Source: Piromyces finnis
Lineage: Eukaryota; Neocallimastigomycota; Neocallimastigomycetes; Neocallimastigales; Neocallimastigaceae
DNA length: 64,000 nt
Direction: 5' to 3'
Assembly: GCA_002104945.1 (NCBI GenBank)
Contig: MCFH01000029.1
Coordinates: 434,001 to 498,000 of the forward strand
In this document: in pieces, positions 50,564-64,000 of the stretch
How positions within the stretch are numbered: position 1 is the stretch's first letter
How the letters are laid out: each line of letters starts with the position of its first letter
Position numbers and translations under genes: made by a program
Notes under the pieces: generated by a model
Database searches by the model: none
Told to the model about the DNA's origin: nothing
What the model saw: only the letters and a program-made list of their open reading frames with translations

Positions 50564-52704
50564 ATGTCTAGACCAGAACATCAAGCACCAGCAGAAATTG
50601 TAAATATTTTTTTTTTTTTTTTTAAAAAAAAAAACCATCGTTATGTCATTCCAAAACCAATATATATGTTAATGAGAAAAAAAATAAAAACAAAAATTTC
50701 ATTTACAATCTATAAAAAGATTAAAAGAGAGATAATGCCGAAATTTTTTATTAATTATAAATAATATAAAGTAATATAGACATTATTCGATAAGTTATTA
50801 GACAAATCAACATGAACTTTAGAAATTTGTAAAATCTTTAATAATAATGGAATAACTCATAATTCATAATTCCTGAGAATTAATGAAATCATTTTTGTAG
50901 AATTGATAAATTAAGAAAAACCATTGAATTATTGGTTTGCCATAGGAGTGAATTTAAAATTTGTAAAATCTTTAATAATATTGTAATAATTCTATATTTC
51001 ATGAGAATTAATGAAATCATTTTTGTCGAATTGATAAATTAAGAAAAAAAAAAAAAAATTGAATTATTGATTTACAATAGAGGAAATTTCAAATTTCTAT
51101 TTCTACTGATTCTAAAATTTTAAAAATAGTAATTAATTACAAATTTAATTAATTATTCATTTTTATTTATTTTATTTTATTGCGCTTTATTTAAAGGTAT
51201 ACAATGATACTGAAGCTAAAAAGTATACAGTAAAGTAAGTAAAAAAAAATAAAAAAAAATAAAATAAAATAAAATAAAATTTAAATTTTAATTTATAATC
51301 AAATAATTAAATTATTATTGTAAATTACTTTGACATATTATTATCGTTTTAAAGTACTCGTATTCAAGCTATTCAAGCTGATATGTCTTACAGAGCTCTT
51401 GAATTATTGAATCTTCCAGAAGATAAATGTTGTTATTTACTTGATATTGGTTGTGGTTCAGGTTTATCTTCTGAAGTATTAGAAGACGAAGGTCATGTTT
51501 GGGTTGGTGTAGATATCAGTCCTTCTATGTTAGGTAATTATATTAAAAAATTAAATTAAAATAATATGATTATTGATTCAATATATTACCAAAGTTTAAA
51601 CAATATATGTTAAATATTCTAAAATAATTCTATTAATATATATTATATTTTTTAAAGAGGTTGCACAGGAAAGAGATATTCAAGGTGATATGTTTTTACA
51701 AGATATTGGTGATGGTTTTGGTTTCAGACCAGGTACTTTTGATGGTGCTATTAGGTATATTAAGATAATTTAAATAAGTTTTTAATTTTAATTAATACCA
51801 TTACTTTTTATTAACTAAAGAAAAAAGAGAATAAATCATTAATTTAACTTATAAAATATACTATATTTATTTATCATTTCAATATATAATCATAAATGTA
51901 TTATTAAATACAATAACTATCATACTTGTTTAAAATTCATTAATTTTAATATTAATTGGAAAACTTTTTTTTAATATGACACCAACATATCATTTTGTAA
52001 CAACAACAATAATAATAATAACAATAACAATAACAACAATAATAACATCATCAATTCATTAAAACAAATAAATATAAACGTTTAATAGTATTTCTGTTAT
52101 TCAATGGTTATGTAATGCTGATAAAAAATATCATAATCCAAAAAAGCGTTTAGCTCGTTTCTTCTCTACCTTATATTCCTCTTTAGCTAGAGGTGCTAGA
52201 GCTGTATTCCAATTCTATCCAGAAAATCCAGATCAAGTAGAATTAATTGTTGGTAGTGCAATGAAGTGTGGTTTCACTGGTGGTTTAGTTGTTGATTATC
52301 CAAATAGTTCTAAAGCTAAAAAGTTCTATCTTTGTTTATTTGCTGGTTTTGCTGATGATCCAAGCAATTCACCATCCCTTCCAAAGGGTTTAGGTGCTGA
52401 AGGTGAAGAACCAAGAAGCTCTGTTGATTATGCTCATGAACGGTAATTCTATATAAATTTAATTTAAAGTAAAAAAAAAAAAAAATTTAGAAATTTAAAT
52501 ATGTAATATTAAATTATTATATAAATATTCTTTATTAAACATTTTAGTATTAAGGAAAGAAGAAGAAGAGGTAAAAAGAGTAGAGCTCCAATTAAAGACC
52601 GTAATTGGGTATTACATAAAAAGGAAGTCTCCAGAAAGAAGGGTAAAACTAATGTACCAAAAGATTCCAAATATACCGGTAGAAAGAGAAGAGTTAGATT
52701 CTAA
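50564..52704 (+). CDS. BUD23: 18S rRNA (guanine-N7) methyltransferase Bud23
   Basis: Methylates the universally conserved guanine of 18S rRNA (yeast G1575) and assists nuclear 40S assembly, working with Trm112. Six exons (50564-50599, 51197-51234, 51355-51533, 51658-51754, 52089-52442, 52548-52704) give 286 residues. The N-terminus [12 protein letters not shown] joins to [11 protein letters not shown]. The SAM-binding motif I is [14 protein letters not shown] (GCGSG at residues 57-61), followed by [11 protein letters not shown]. The catalytic-domain block [16 protein letters not shown] is built across exons 4 and 5. The C-terminal basic extension ([25 protein letters not shown]...GRKRRVRF) is the family's RNA-binding and nuclear-localising tail. 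The length matches yeast Bud23 (275). Intron 1 is 597 bases and contains an internal tandem duplication. The last exon encodes only the basic tail. Confidence 0.96.
50823..51075. repeat. Two ~130-base imperfect direct repeats inside BUD23 intron 1
   Basis: The segment beginning AAATTTGTAAAATCTTTAAT and containing GAGAATTAATGAAATCATTT and GAATTGATAAATTAAGAAAA occurs twice in tandem with a period of about 134 bases (first copy about 50823-50950, second about 50957-51075). Copies differ by substitutions and small indels. A recent intron-internal duplication. Confidence 0.85.
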
Positions 52705-53557
52705 GTCAATCTTTTTTTTTTCTCTTTTTATTTTCTTAAGAAAAAAAAAATATAATTTAGATATAATCAAATTCATTATTAAATTCATCTTATTAAAAAA
52801 TAGATATACTATATATATATGTATTTTTTTTTTTCAATTTTTAAAACAAAAGAAATTGTAGTAATTTATATATAAAGAAAATTATATATATATATATATA
52901 AAGGATAAATCTTGCTTTTTTATTCTTTATTTATCTCTATGTATGTTTATATATATATATATATTTTCGTTTTTTTTTTTTTTAATAGAATTTTATTGCC
53001 ATTAATCGTTAATTTTTATATTAGAAATATCAAATTGTATAAAAGTCATATTCATCATTAAAACAAAAATGAAATTAAATTTAAGAATAAATAAATTATT
53101 ATTATATAAACATAAAAAAAATAATAAATATTTCTTTGCATTCATTCTCTTTTCTTTTCTTTACTTTCTTTTTTTAAATATATTATCTAAGTAATAATAG
53201 TAAAAAGAAACATATAAAGTATATGCTATTCAACTTTTTTTTTTTTTAATTTTTTAAAATTTAAGGTTGATCAATTAAATTTTCATAGAATTTTATTTAT
53301 ATTATTTTAATTAAAAGATTATCTTTTAAGTATTGTTGACATTTCCATTAATTTATCTTTTTTATTCTCTAATCTTTTACTTTCTTTATTTTTTAAGAAG
53401 TATATAATAAAAAATAAAATAGAAAAATAAAAATAAAATAAAACAAAACAAAACAAAAACAAAAGAAAAAAACAAAAAACAAACAAACAAACAAAAAAAA
53501 AAAAAACAAAAAACAAATAATATTAATAAACTAATAATAAATATAAAAGAAAAAAAG
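52705..53557. other. Intergenic region between BUD23 and ethanolamine kinase
   Basis: BUD23 3' UTR and kinase promoter. It contains TA runs (52885-52900, 52950-52963) and, just before the next start codon, an A-rich stretch with AAAC/AAAAC units at about 53440-53520. No coding sequence. Confidence 0.5.
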
Positions 53558-55893
53558 ATGTCAACAGCTGTCGAAGAAGAATATTTTAAAAATAAAATTG
53601 CTTCTATAGAGAAATTTGATTTTACTTTAAATACAGAAAGTCAAGAAACTATTTTCGAAGGAATTAAAATTATTTTAAAACATTTTTTACCTGAATGGAA
53701 TGATTTAAAGTTTACTCCACAAACTGATGGTATTACAAATACACTTATTTTAGTATCATGTCCTCAAGGAAAAGTTATTGTAAGAGTATTTGGTAATGGT
53801 ACTGAATACATTATTAATAGAAATGCTGAACAAAAGGTAATCATATTATTCTCATGGAAAAATAAAATATAATTTATATATTTTCATAATGGATATTTGT
53901 ATCTTCATTTATACTTTATTGAAATTTATTTATAAAATTATGAAATTTAAAAAACAAACAAACAAACAAAAAAAAATACTAGTATTTTTATTAAATTTAA
54001 TTATATTTTATAATTATATTTCATTTCTCTCTGTTATTAATTAATATATATATGAATAACAACTATTTTTTTTGTTATAAAATTAAAATAAAGAATTTTA
54101 TATTTTTATCCGATAATAAACTCGCTGCTCCAATTATTGGAAATTTCAACAATGGCTTTGTTCATGGATATGTTGAAGGAAGTGTATTTTCTGTTCCAGG
54201 TAGAGATATTAAGCAATATCATAATAATATATACATATAATTTTTAATATTTAAAATTTCTAAATTTCAAATCATGTAATTAAAGATTTCATTTTTATAA
54301 ATTTCTAAAATTTATATTAAATCTAATTATTTGTTTTATAGACATGTCAGATCCACAAAAGTCTTTATTAGTTGCAAAAAAAATTGGAAAATGGCATAGT
54401 GTAAATATTACTATATTGTGCATTTCATTTATTGACCTTTTTTTTTTTTTTTTTTTTAATATTTGATTAAATATTTTTAAATTTATTATATATCATAAAA
54501 ATGAATGAAATTTCTTTATTTAAATATGTCTTTATACGAATAAATCTTCTATTAATAAAAAAATTCTTCGGATAATAAAGTTAAATTTCCCATTTGAAAA
54601 GAAGAGCTCTGTTTATGATGTTATTAATAAGTGGATTGATGAAGGTATTATCTATTATACAAATACTTTATAATACATAAAAATATGAATATAAAACAGA
54701 ACAAAACAAAACGAAAAAAATGAGTAATATATAAAATTAATAAAGAAAACAATATATGAATATTTTATTTATTTTATTTTTAAATTAAAGCTCCAGAAGT
54801 TTTTGAAGATAAAAGAAAGAATGAAATATATTATTCTAAGGACTATTTAAGAAAAGAAAATTTAAGAAATGAAGTAAATAACCAAATACTGATAAAAAAA
54901 TTATTGTTTTATCTTAAACCGTTTCATTTATACTTCCCTCTCCTTTTTATGTATTCTATTTAGATCAACTTTTTAAAGGAAAAACTTGATGAAATTTCAT
55001 CTCCATTAGCTTTTTGTCATTGTGATCTTCTTTATGGAAATATCATTTTACATAAGGATGAAAATGGAAATGGTAAAAATTATATATTTATTTCATGTTA
55101 TTAAATAAAAAAAAAAAAAATAAAATAGAATGAAATTAAATATATATAAATGATTTAAATTATTATCAGATGATGTAACCTTTATTGATTATGAATATGT
55201 AAGTAAAATAATAAAAAAATATAATTATATATTAAGGTAAAAGCAATTATCTATTTATTAATTCTTATTTTTAAATCTAGGGTTCAATTAATCCAAGAGG
55301 ATTTGACATTGGAAATCATTTTAATGAATATGCTGGTAAGAAGAATTATAAGAAATGAAATTAACATTCCAAATTTAAAATCTTTATTTTTGCCTATATA
55401 ACTTAATATTTTTATAATTTTTTTTATTTATTTCTTGTATTTAAAATCTGTAAATATTTTTATATTTTATTAAAAAATTGAATAAATACACTTTTAGGCT
55501 TTGATTGTGACTATAATTTATATCCATCAAAAGAATTTCAATATAAATGGTTAAAGGTTTATTTACAAAGTTACTTAGGTAAAGAAAATATTAGTGAAAA
55601 GGAAATAGAAGATTTATATCGTGAAGTTAATAAATATGCCTTATTATCACATTATTATTGGGTAACTAAAAAAAAAAAAAAAAAAAAAAAAGAAAAACAA
55701 ATATATATAGATATCAATAATTTAAAATTATATTTTTAAAATTAACCATAAATAATGATAAACAAACATATATTAGGGTGTCTGGGCCATTCTTCAAGCA
55801 AAGTACTCTCAAATTGATTTTGATTATATTAGTTATTCTATTCTAAGGCTTGATGAATACTACAATCAAAAAGAAAGATTTTTAAGTCTTTAA
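53558..55893 (+). CDS. Ethanolamine (or choline) kinase
   Basis: Cytosolic first step of the Kennedy pathway: ATP-dependent phosphorylation of ethanolamine, feeding phosphatidylethanolamine synthesis. Ten exons (53558-53836, 54094-54199, 54342-54400, 54581-54644, 54791-54873, 54964-55072, 55170-55198, 55281-55335, 55498-55661, 55777-55893) give 354 residues. The APH-like fold shows a strand with VIVRVFGNGTEY, LAAPIIGNFNNG, and the catalytic loop FCHCDLLYGN (His216, Asp218, Asn223). The metal/ATP motif FIDYEYG is formed across exons 7 and 8. The choline-kinase signature GSINPRGFDIGNHFNEYAGF follows. Exon 7 has only 29 bases. The sequence looks closer to ethanolamine kinases in the N-terminal half (length 354, no long N-terminal extension), but substrate choice between ethanolamine and choline is not certain. 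Confidence 0.92.
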
Positions 55894-56651
<758 letters not shown>

Positions 56652-59080
56652 TTAAAATTTTAAATTAAATTGATGAATATTTGCTTTAGAAAAATCATTT
56701 ACATTTCTTTTAACATATTGATTTTCATTAATTTTATCTTTATAATCATTAGAAGTAATAGATTCAAAAAAGTTAAAAACAGATGAAGAAATAGGTGTAC
56801 AAGAAGAAAGATTATCTATTCTTCCGATGGTGTCTGTTGAATTAATATAGGTATCTAGTTTTATATTATCTAATTCATCTTCTAAATGATCATTTATATT
56901 TTGATTCTTTTCATCATCATCATCATCATCATCTTCTTCTTCAAAGTCACTATATTTATTTTTTTTATTAGAGATACCACTACTTATGGTATGACGATTA
57001 GAATGATAATGAATATCAGTGGTCATTAAATTTGGGAAGGAAGAGTTAGTATTTGATGATGGTGAAGATGTTATAGCTGTATTAAATAGATAACCGACTC
57101 TTGAAGATGAATTAGATGTAGAAAGGGATGGTGATGCTATGACATCTCCTGCAATATTTTCAACACTAGATAATGATATTGGGGTATTTGATATGGAATG
57201 ATGGCGTGGTTGATGGTTATGGAAAATATTATCAAAACTATTATGTATATTATTATTTATTGGAGAGTAGTATAGAGGAAACTCTGGTGTAAGAGTGGTA
57301 TATGATTTATGGAAGGAATTTTCGAAAGAACTACCGTAGGAACTCTTTCTTTGACGAGGAATATTAATTGGCATTGTCATTGTTCGTCCACTTGGCATAT
57401 AACCATAGAAAGGAACATTACTACTACTATCAACCGAAGAAGATGTATTCAAATAATTAACATTGTCAAGTGGAGGGTACACATAACATTTTTGTTTCAT
57501 GACATAGTTGTTAGAGATGGTATCATATTGATCTTGTTCTATAAATGTCACATGATCATTGTTATCAATAACGATGACAGTATGTGTTTTTGTGGCATAA
57601 TCATTTTCATAGATGGTATTATTGAAACGTTCTTTTTCAATACAGATAGGGGCACAACATTTTTCTAATTTTGGTTCAAAGGCTGTTTTTGGTAATTTAT
57701 CCATTGGAATATCTTTTTTATCACTTAAAACATTTAATAATTTATGGCATAGATCATTTAAATCAGTATGATTTTCAACTGCTCTTTTAAAAAGTTTTTT
57801 ACCTCTTTCTACCTTTTTCCAGTAGGTATTAAGGGAACCATTGGACATACCATAAACTGTATTTTTCTTTAATTTTTCGGTGGAAGCATATCCTTTATTA
57901 CCAATATACCATACACTTGGTTCTGGTAAGGAAATATCTCCTACAATTAAATTAAAACCATTATATTTATTTTTATTCTTATCAACATATTTCATATATT
58001 CATATGGAAAATCAATTTGACCGTTATCTAGTGATTCCATTTCATAATCATCATTAGTTTCTTTTTTATCTAATGCATCTTCCATGGCGTATTGTTTATC
58101 TTCTTCTTTAAACTTATTTAATACTTTTTCAGGAACTTGATACATTGGATGATGCATTCGTATTTTTTTTGGAGTGGATGTTGTAGAAGATGTATTTTTT
58201 TGATGACATTTCATTTGTTTTATATTATTATTTTTATAATATAATGATTTTAATAGTAAAAAATCACGAACGAGATAACCTCTAGAAATAGCATTTGGCA
58301 TTAATGATTTAGGATCTTCTCTAAAGTTGGTTATTACAGAAAAAAGACCTTGGCGAGAGCAACCGAGCCATGAACCATATCCTGATATTTTTTTTTCTGT
58401 TTTATAAATATTTTTAATATAATCATTCTTTTCTAAATTCTCTGGGATAGAATCACATGTTCTATTTAAGGATTCTGATAATGAAGAACGTGTGCCATTA
58501 TTATTTTTATTTAAAATTTCATTTAATAATTGTTTTTCATAACTATTGATGGTGGATGGAAGTGAACGCCGCTTCAATTTAGTTGATTTTGCATTATTAA
58601 GATCCTTATTTGGTTTGTTTATATGAGTTACAGTTGCAAGATCTATTGCTGATATAATATTATTATCAATATCCCAATAGTTAGCTGCTTGAGTTGGTCT
58701 TTTTAAAGATTCATCACGGTTTGAAGCAATAATTCTATTGGATTAAAATATTTATATTAGTGTTATTATTTAAATAAATATATTAGTTAATAATCAATTA
58801 TATTGATATACATATATAATTAATAAAAATAGTAAATATATAGAGATAATTTTTTTTTGAAAGTACATTTTAAATTTTTTAACTATTATAAAATGTAAAA
58901 TTTTAATTTAATTTATTTAATTTAATTTTATAACTTTAATTATTATACTTTTAATAATATAAAAAATTTTAAAATTTAATCTTTATCGAGTGAATTTATA
59001 CTGTGTTCTAAAAAAAAAAAAAAAAAAAGAACTTACAATTTATATTTCGGGTGACCAAAAATAAAAAATACAATACACAT
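56652..59080 (-). CDS. TANGO2: TANGO2-family (NRDE) protein with long low-complexity insertions
   Basis: Two exons (59080-59037, 58734-56652) give 708 residues, against about 276 in humans and 312 in yeast. Exon 1 supplies MCIVFFIFGHPKYK, with the family's Cys2; splicing yields LIIASNRDE, the NRDE motif at residues 20-23. Other core blocks are TQAANYWD, GYGSWLGCSRQGLFSVITNF, ISRGYLVRDFL, FNLIVGDISLPEPSVWYIGN and VYGMSNGSLNTYWKKVERGKKLF, then KTHTVIVIDNNDHVTFIE near the end of the core. Between these lie a roughly 65-residue insertion with a THINKPNKDL start and a further KK/E/D-rich insertion. After the core there is a Ser/Asn/Asp-rich tail of about 250 residues. TANGO2 is connected with Golgi/mitochondrial membrane and heme/lipid handling in other eukaryotes; the exact activity is not settled. 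The gene is convergent with ethanolamine kinase. Confidence 0.92.
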
Positions 59081-59315
59081 TTTAATAATTATTTATCTAT
59101 AATAAAATTGATATAATTGAAGAATATGCATATATAAATATATAAACTATTAGTATATATTATTTAAAAATATATATAAAAGTTGATTTAATATATATTT
59201 TAAGAAAAAAGAAAAACATATATATATATATTTCTTTAATTTTTCTGAACACCAAATATTTATATTCCTATTTTTATTTATCAAGGAATATTAAAGTTTA
59301 ACTTACTTTTTGTTA

Positions 59316-59350
59316 TTATTCTTTGATATATAGTTATTCTTTGATATATA
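59316..59350. repeat. Tandem duplication of a 17-18-base unit
   Basis: TTATTCTTTGATATATAG is followed directly by TTATTCTTTGATATATA. It lies about 240 bases upstream of the TANGO2 start codon, so it could sit in its promoter. No function is shown. Confidence 0.85.
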
Positions 59351-59641
59351 ATTAATTTACAGATAAAGAGTATACTATGAATTAAAAAAAAAAATTCAAA
59401 AACTATTTATTGCAAAGTGTATATAATTTTTTATTTTACATAATATTAATGATATGATTTTCTACTTTTTTTTTCATTTATTGCTTGAATGATTTAATTG
59501 AAAATTTTAAAAAAAAATTCAAGACTTAACAATGAAATGAAAATTCTTTTGTAATTTTTTTTTATTTTAATAATTAATGTATTGTATATAGATACAGATA
59601 TAATAACCAAAGTATATACTATTAATTTGTATGTTTTTTTT

Positions 59642-59815
59642 GATAATAGATAGTATGAATGAATACTATAAGTGTTATTTATTAGAATTACTTTTTTTTT
59701 GATAATAGATAGTATGAAGGAATACTATAAGTGTTATTTATTAGAATTACTTTTTTTTTGATAATAGATAGTATGAAGGAATACTATAAATGTGTTTATT
59801 AGAATTATTTTTTTA
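59642..59815. repeat. 59-base tandem repeat, three copies
   Basis: The unit starts GATAATAGATAGTATGAA, contains GGAATACTATAAGTG, and ends with TTATTAGAATTAC followed by a poly-T run. Starts are at 59642, 59701 and 59760. Copies 1 and 2 differ at about two positions; copy 3 has a short deletion and a few changes. A minisatellite about 560 bases upstream of the TANGO2 start codon. Confidence 0.95.
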
Positions 59816-62800
59816 TTTAACTTTGGTCTTTTATAACTTATTAATATTTTTTTAATAATGTGTTTTATTTATATATAATTTATTTATATATTATAATGAA
59901 AATTAAATGTTATAGACATTATTTCTTTAAAGATGAATTAAAAAATTCTTATTTTGAAAGGATAACTTTTTCTCTTTATATATATATTTTTTCTTTTTCT
60001 TTTTTAAAAAATTAAAATTAAAATTTTAAAATTAGAAATTAAAAATAAAAAATCAAATTAATTTTCTTTTCTATATTTTAAAATTTATTGGTTTATATAT
60101 TAAATGTAAATTTTAAATGATAATACTTTTATATAAAAAAAACTTATATCTTATTATAACTAATAAGGAAATGAAAAACTTTTTTTTTTTCCATAATTCT
60201 TTATTTAATACCACTTTTTTTTTTTTTTTGAAATAATTTGGATTAAAATAAATTTTCTTTTCTATATAACTATTATAAATATAAGGAATTTATTAGAGGT
60301 AACCATTTTTTGTAATGTGTTTATAATTAGTAAATAAATTTATGAAATTTGTTTAATTTAAATATATTATATAATATATTTTTATTAAAATATTTCAATC
60401 ATTAATTCATTTAATATATATTAGTAATATATTATACAGTAGTATATGGATATTGAGTATAAATAGTAACATGAATTATTATTTATATTTTCTAAAAGAA
60501 ATTTATTTTTTTTAATATATTTCAATACTACAATACTATTCCTAATATATTTAAATTAATCATTCTATTTAATTACCGCATTCCATAAATCATATGCAAT
60601 ATATAATAACAATATATTATACCATATTATTATATTTCAATATTTTGAAGTTTTTTTTTATATAAAAAAAATATTAAATAAAGGTCACATACTATAAACA
60701 TAAAATTAATAACTAAAGTCATTCCTATGAAATAATATAAATTTAAGATTATTAGAGTTTATCATGGTATAGAGAAGAAATTAACATGAATGTATGCTTT
60801 TTTCTATTTTACTTATCACAAGACAAACTGTTTATTAATAATATAATTATAGGATAAAAGATTGGTCATAAGTTTTTTTTTTAATAAAAGTAAAGTTCAT
60901 TTTTTGCTAAAAAAGAAAACTAAGTAACCTAAATAACAATTGTACAATTTACATTTTTGTAAACCATAAAGATTACGTATTAATTTTATAATAATGATTT
61001 TTTTATATTATATAAAAAGTAATTGCAGTAAAAAACTAAAAGGTTAAATGAAACATTAGCTTAATTTTAATTATAGCAATTAAAAAAGTTTGAGTATTGA
61101 TGAATATTTTTTTTTTTTTTAAAAAAAAAGAATAATTTAGTAATTATGATAACACTAGAAAAGTAAAAATTATTTAATTATTTTTTTTTCTTATACTTTA
61201 ACAAAGAAAGCCATTTTTTTATTTTCTATGTGTAGTTTAATTATTGATAATATAAGTTTTAATATTTTAATTATAATTATAATTTTTTTTAATTCTATAA
61301 TTCTATAATGGATGGAAATTATAAATGTTAAGTTATTTGCTTTTTTCATATTAAACTCACTTGTTAAACTTGTTAAAAGAAAAAGATCGATTATTATAAA
61401 ATAATATGATTTGATAAATAAATATATATATATATATACTAAAAAAACATTATAAAATTTTTTTTTGTCAAGAATATAAACTAATTTTTATATTTAAAAT
61501 AATAAAATAGACAAAAAATGACGCATGAAACTTTAAAAGTAATAATTCAAAATCATTAATTAAAAAAAAAGGATAATACATAAAACTATTTTCAATATTT
61601 TTAATCCATTTTTTTTTAAACTTGAAATTGCTGTATTTATTAAATAAAATACCGATTTGTGTATGTATGATTAAATATATATAAATATATATATATATAT
61701 ATACTATTTGAAAATTTATGAAATAGTATTATAAAATTGTTATAAACAAAAATATAATAATTTTTAACACTACAAATAATATTAATTATAGCTCTATATC
61801 AGTAAGAGTGTGTTACTGTATTAAATAAATATATTTTATAAATGTTATACATCATTTACTACAAGTCAATTATACCTCATATCTTATAATCAATATTATA
61901 ACTATTATTTTATACATCTGTACATCTAGTATTCTAGATATATTTATAAATGACAATGCTATTATATAAAAGATTTTATCATTAATCTTTTTTATTATAC
62001 TATCAGCTTGGAAGAAATGATATAATTATCGTTTATGTACATGCTTTTTTTTTTATTATTACATTTATATTACAATTTAATTCTTAGCTATCGTAGTATT
62101 AAATTATTATTAATAAGAAAATTAATTTTGTTTCCTTAAAAAATACGAATAAATAAGAATGTGAAAATAATAATTCTTTTTTTATTTTTTTTATTAATTT
62201 ATATAGAAGGGAAAATAAGTTAATATGTAAAAAAAAAAAAAAAAAAAAATTCCTTAATTTGTTATTAATTTTATTAACGGACAATTGAAAATCCATATAT
62301 CCTTATATCCATTAAAAAGACTGATTTGTAATAATTATCAATTAATTATAGGAAATATAAGTATTTTTATCATACTCTTACTCATACTTGTAATAGCATT
62401 AAAAAAGAATAAAAATGGCTTGCCGTTTTTCACTGTTTTTTTTTTTCTATGAATATAATTTTTATTTATTAATACATTTTTTTATTCTCATATAATATAC
62501 CTAAATGTAAGAACAATATATTTTTTAATTTCAATTTTTCATATAGTTATGTTAATATAATACAAATTATTGTAAATATTAATATAATTTTTTTTTTTAC
62601 TTGATATATACATTCACATTTTATAATTATAAAAGAAAGTTTATGAAATTTTTTAAAACCGCTCTAATATTCATTTTACAATATTACTTTAAATATAATT
62701 AATGGAATTTATTGCATAGCAAAGTGAAATGTTTAATAAAACAATGAACTTTTTTCTTATCCTTTTAATAATAAAAATGTAAACATTATGTATTACAATA

Positions 62801-64000
62801 TTAAGTATATATTACTAATTTTGAAATAGATAAACAGAAATAGTCATTTAATTAAATGTAACATTTTTTAAGTTGACATCATTATTAATTTACAGCCGCA
62901 ATTTCTTTTCTTTTTTTTTACTAAATTAATATAAAACGGCAATTTTAATTTTTTTATAAAATAAATTAACATAAAAAAATGGATAAATTTATTTTTATAT
63001 ATAAAAATGTTATATTATTTAGCCAATGAACTTATTTCCTTAACATCTATTTTTGGTGTAACTTTCATAAATAGAAAACTTTTAATTTATTTCTTAATAA
63101 TTTACGGTAATAGAAAAAGTGAATTTATTATTAAATAAATTATTAATTTTTATATATAATAAATATATATAATATAATTATTTAAGTAATAATTAAAGAA
63201 AAATAAAAACTTAAAATTTTTGGTAATACATTTAATAAACTTTTTAAACTTTATAGAAATAAACCAATAATATTCTTTTAATTATTTCTTAATAAAGGAA
63301 CAAAATGTTATGACACATCTTTTTTTTTCTTCTTTTATTATAATGGATGATGGTGAATGAAAGAAAGAAAGAAAAAGAAAATTATAAAAAAGAACAAATA
63401 ATAGTTATTAAAGTAAAATCATAATATGAGTTTTTTAGTAACCTTTTTTAATGTTTAAATGATAGTTAGTAATACAAAACATTTATATTATAATAAATGA
63501 TGATATAAAAAATTATTAATATATAACTTTTTGGTGAAATAAGAAAATTGTCCATTTTAAAAGACAACAATTTTATTACTATTATCATCAAGTAGGATAA
63601 ATTTAAAGTTGACTATTTTCCCATTTAACATCTATTTTTGCTATTCTTAAAATCTTACATGTAATTGTTTAGGGTTTGGTATTTTGATAGTAATTATAAA
63701 TCTCTCAACTTTTTTTTTTTTTGTTATTAAAACAATTTCATAAATAATTTTTAATTTTAATTAATATATATTATAAAAACAACGGCAATTTTATATATAA
63801 AGATAATTAAATAAAAATTAAATTAATGGTAAATATAGTAAATGAATTTAGTATTGTTAAATATTTTTTTTTAATTCAAGTAAAACAAAAAATCAAACTA
63901 TGATCAACATTTTCCCCAAATACATAGTACAAAATAACTTATCTCGACCAGAATATTTTTAAATAAATAAATAGATAGAATAATAATAAAATCATGAAGA

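Larger units (their letters stand above)
59081..64000. other. Gene-free AT-rich region upstream of TANGO2
   Basis: About 4.9 kb to the window end. It should contain the TANGO2 promoter near 59081. Visible structure: a 17-base tandem duplication at 59316-59350, the three-copy 59-base repeat at 59642-59815, a GAAA run near 63358-63378 and numerous homopolymers. The open stretch at 62099-62296 is poly-A/T driven. No gene or RNA is supported. Confidence 0.5.

Noticed and set aside
58577-58577. TTG as a possible start of the TANGO2 frame
   Set aside because: The reading frame extends upstream to an acceptor and joins in phase to an exon starting ATG at 59080 that supplies the conserved MCI and NRDE motifs.
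62099-62296. 65-codon minus-strand frame
   Set aside because: Composed of poly-Phe/Lys from homopolymers; no similarity or splice context.
63670-63680. TTAGGG-like hexamer near the right end as a possible telomere hint
   Set aside because: A single occurrence (GTTTAGGGTTTGG), not an array; the window simply continues.

Overview
This window looks like nuclear DNA of an anaerobic gut fungus (Neocallimastigomycota; genus not assignable from this sequence). Intergenic DNA is extremely AT-rich and full of homopolymers and microsatellites. Most conserved genes carry several GT-AG introns. Proteins carry long Asn/Ser/Asp/Glu low-complexity runs. The secreted GH43 enzyme ends in two cysteine-rich fungal dockerins, which are characteristic of this phylum. 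All exon models below were built by hand from splice signals, phase and protein similarity. For every complete multi-exon gene the summed exon length is a multiple of three.

Layout. 0-4 kb: the 5' exon of a pentafunctional AROM gene (minus strand, runs off the window) and a possible retrotransposon gag relic. 4.1-11.4 kb: a giant intronless gene (+) for a 2,421-residue pseudokinase with Sel1 repeats. 12-17 kb: a six-exon minus-strand gene joining a BTB domain to a multipass membrane region. 17.8-32.9 kb: four minus-strand genes for CDC37, an SH3-DH-PH RhoGEF, a paxillin-like four-LIM protein and the polarisome scaffold SPA2. The last three all belong to polarised growth and actin control. 32.9-37.6 kb: a gene-free stretch.

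37.6-41 kb: two intronless plus-strand genes of bacterial flavour, a GH43 arabinoxylan-type hydrolase with a CBM6-like domain and two dockerins, and a CPBP (CAAX/Abi) membrane protease. 41.5-48.7 kb: a TOPORS-like RING ubiquitin/SUMO ligase (-), a LamG-like protein with a terminal PPPY (-), a Ser-rich orphan (+) and a BRI3-like PPxY membrane protein (-). 50.5-55.9 kb: BUD23 18S rRNA methyltransferase (+) and ethanolamine/choline kinase (+). 56.6-59.1 kb: an enlarged TANGO2 (-). 59.1-64 kb: gene-free, with small tandem repeats.

The genes do not form an operon-like system. Apart from the 20-33 kb polarity neighbourhood they are mixed housekeeping and lineage-specific genes. The most unusual items are the giant pseudokinase-Sel1 protein, the BTB-membrane fusion, the enlarged TANGO2 and the CPBP protease beside the dockerin enzyme. 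No tRNA, rRNA or CRISPR array was seen.
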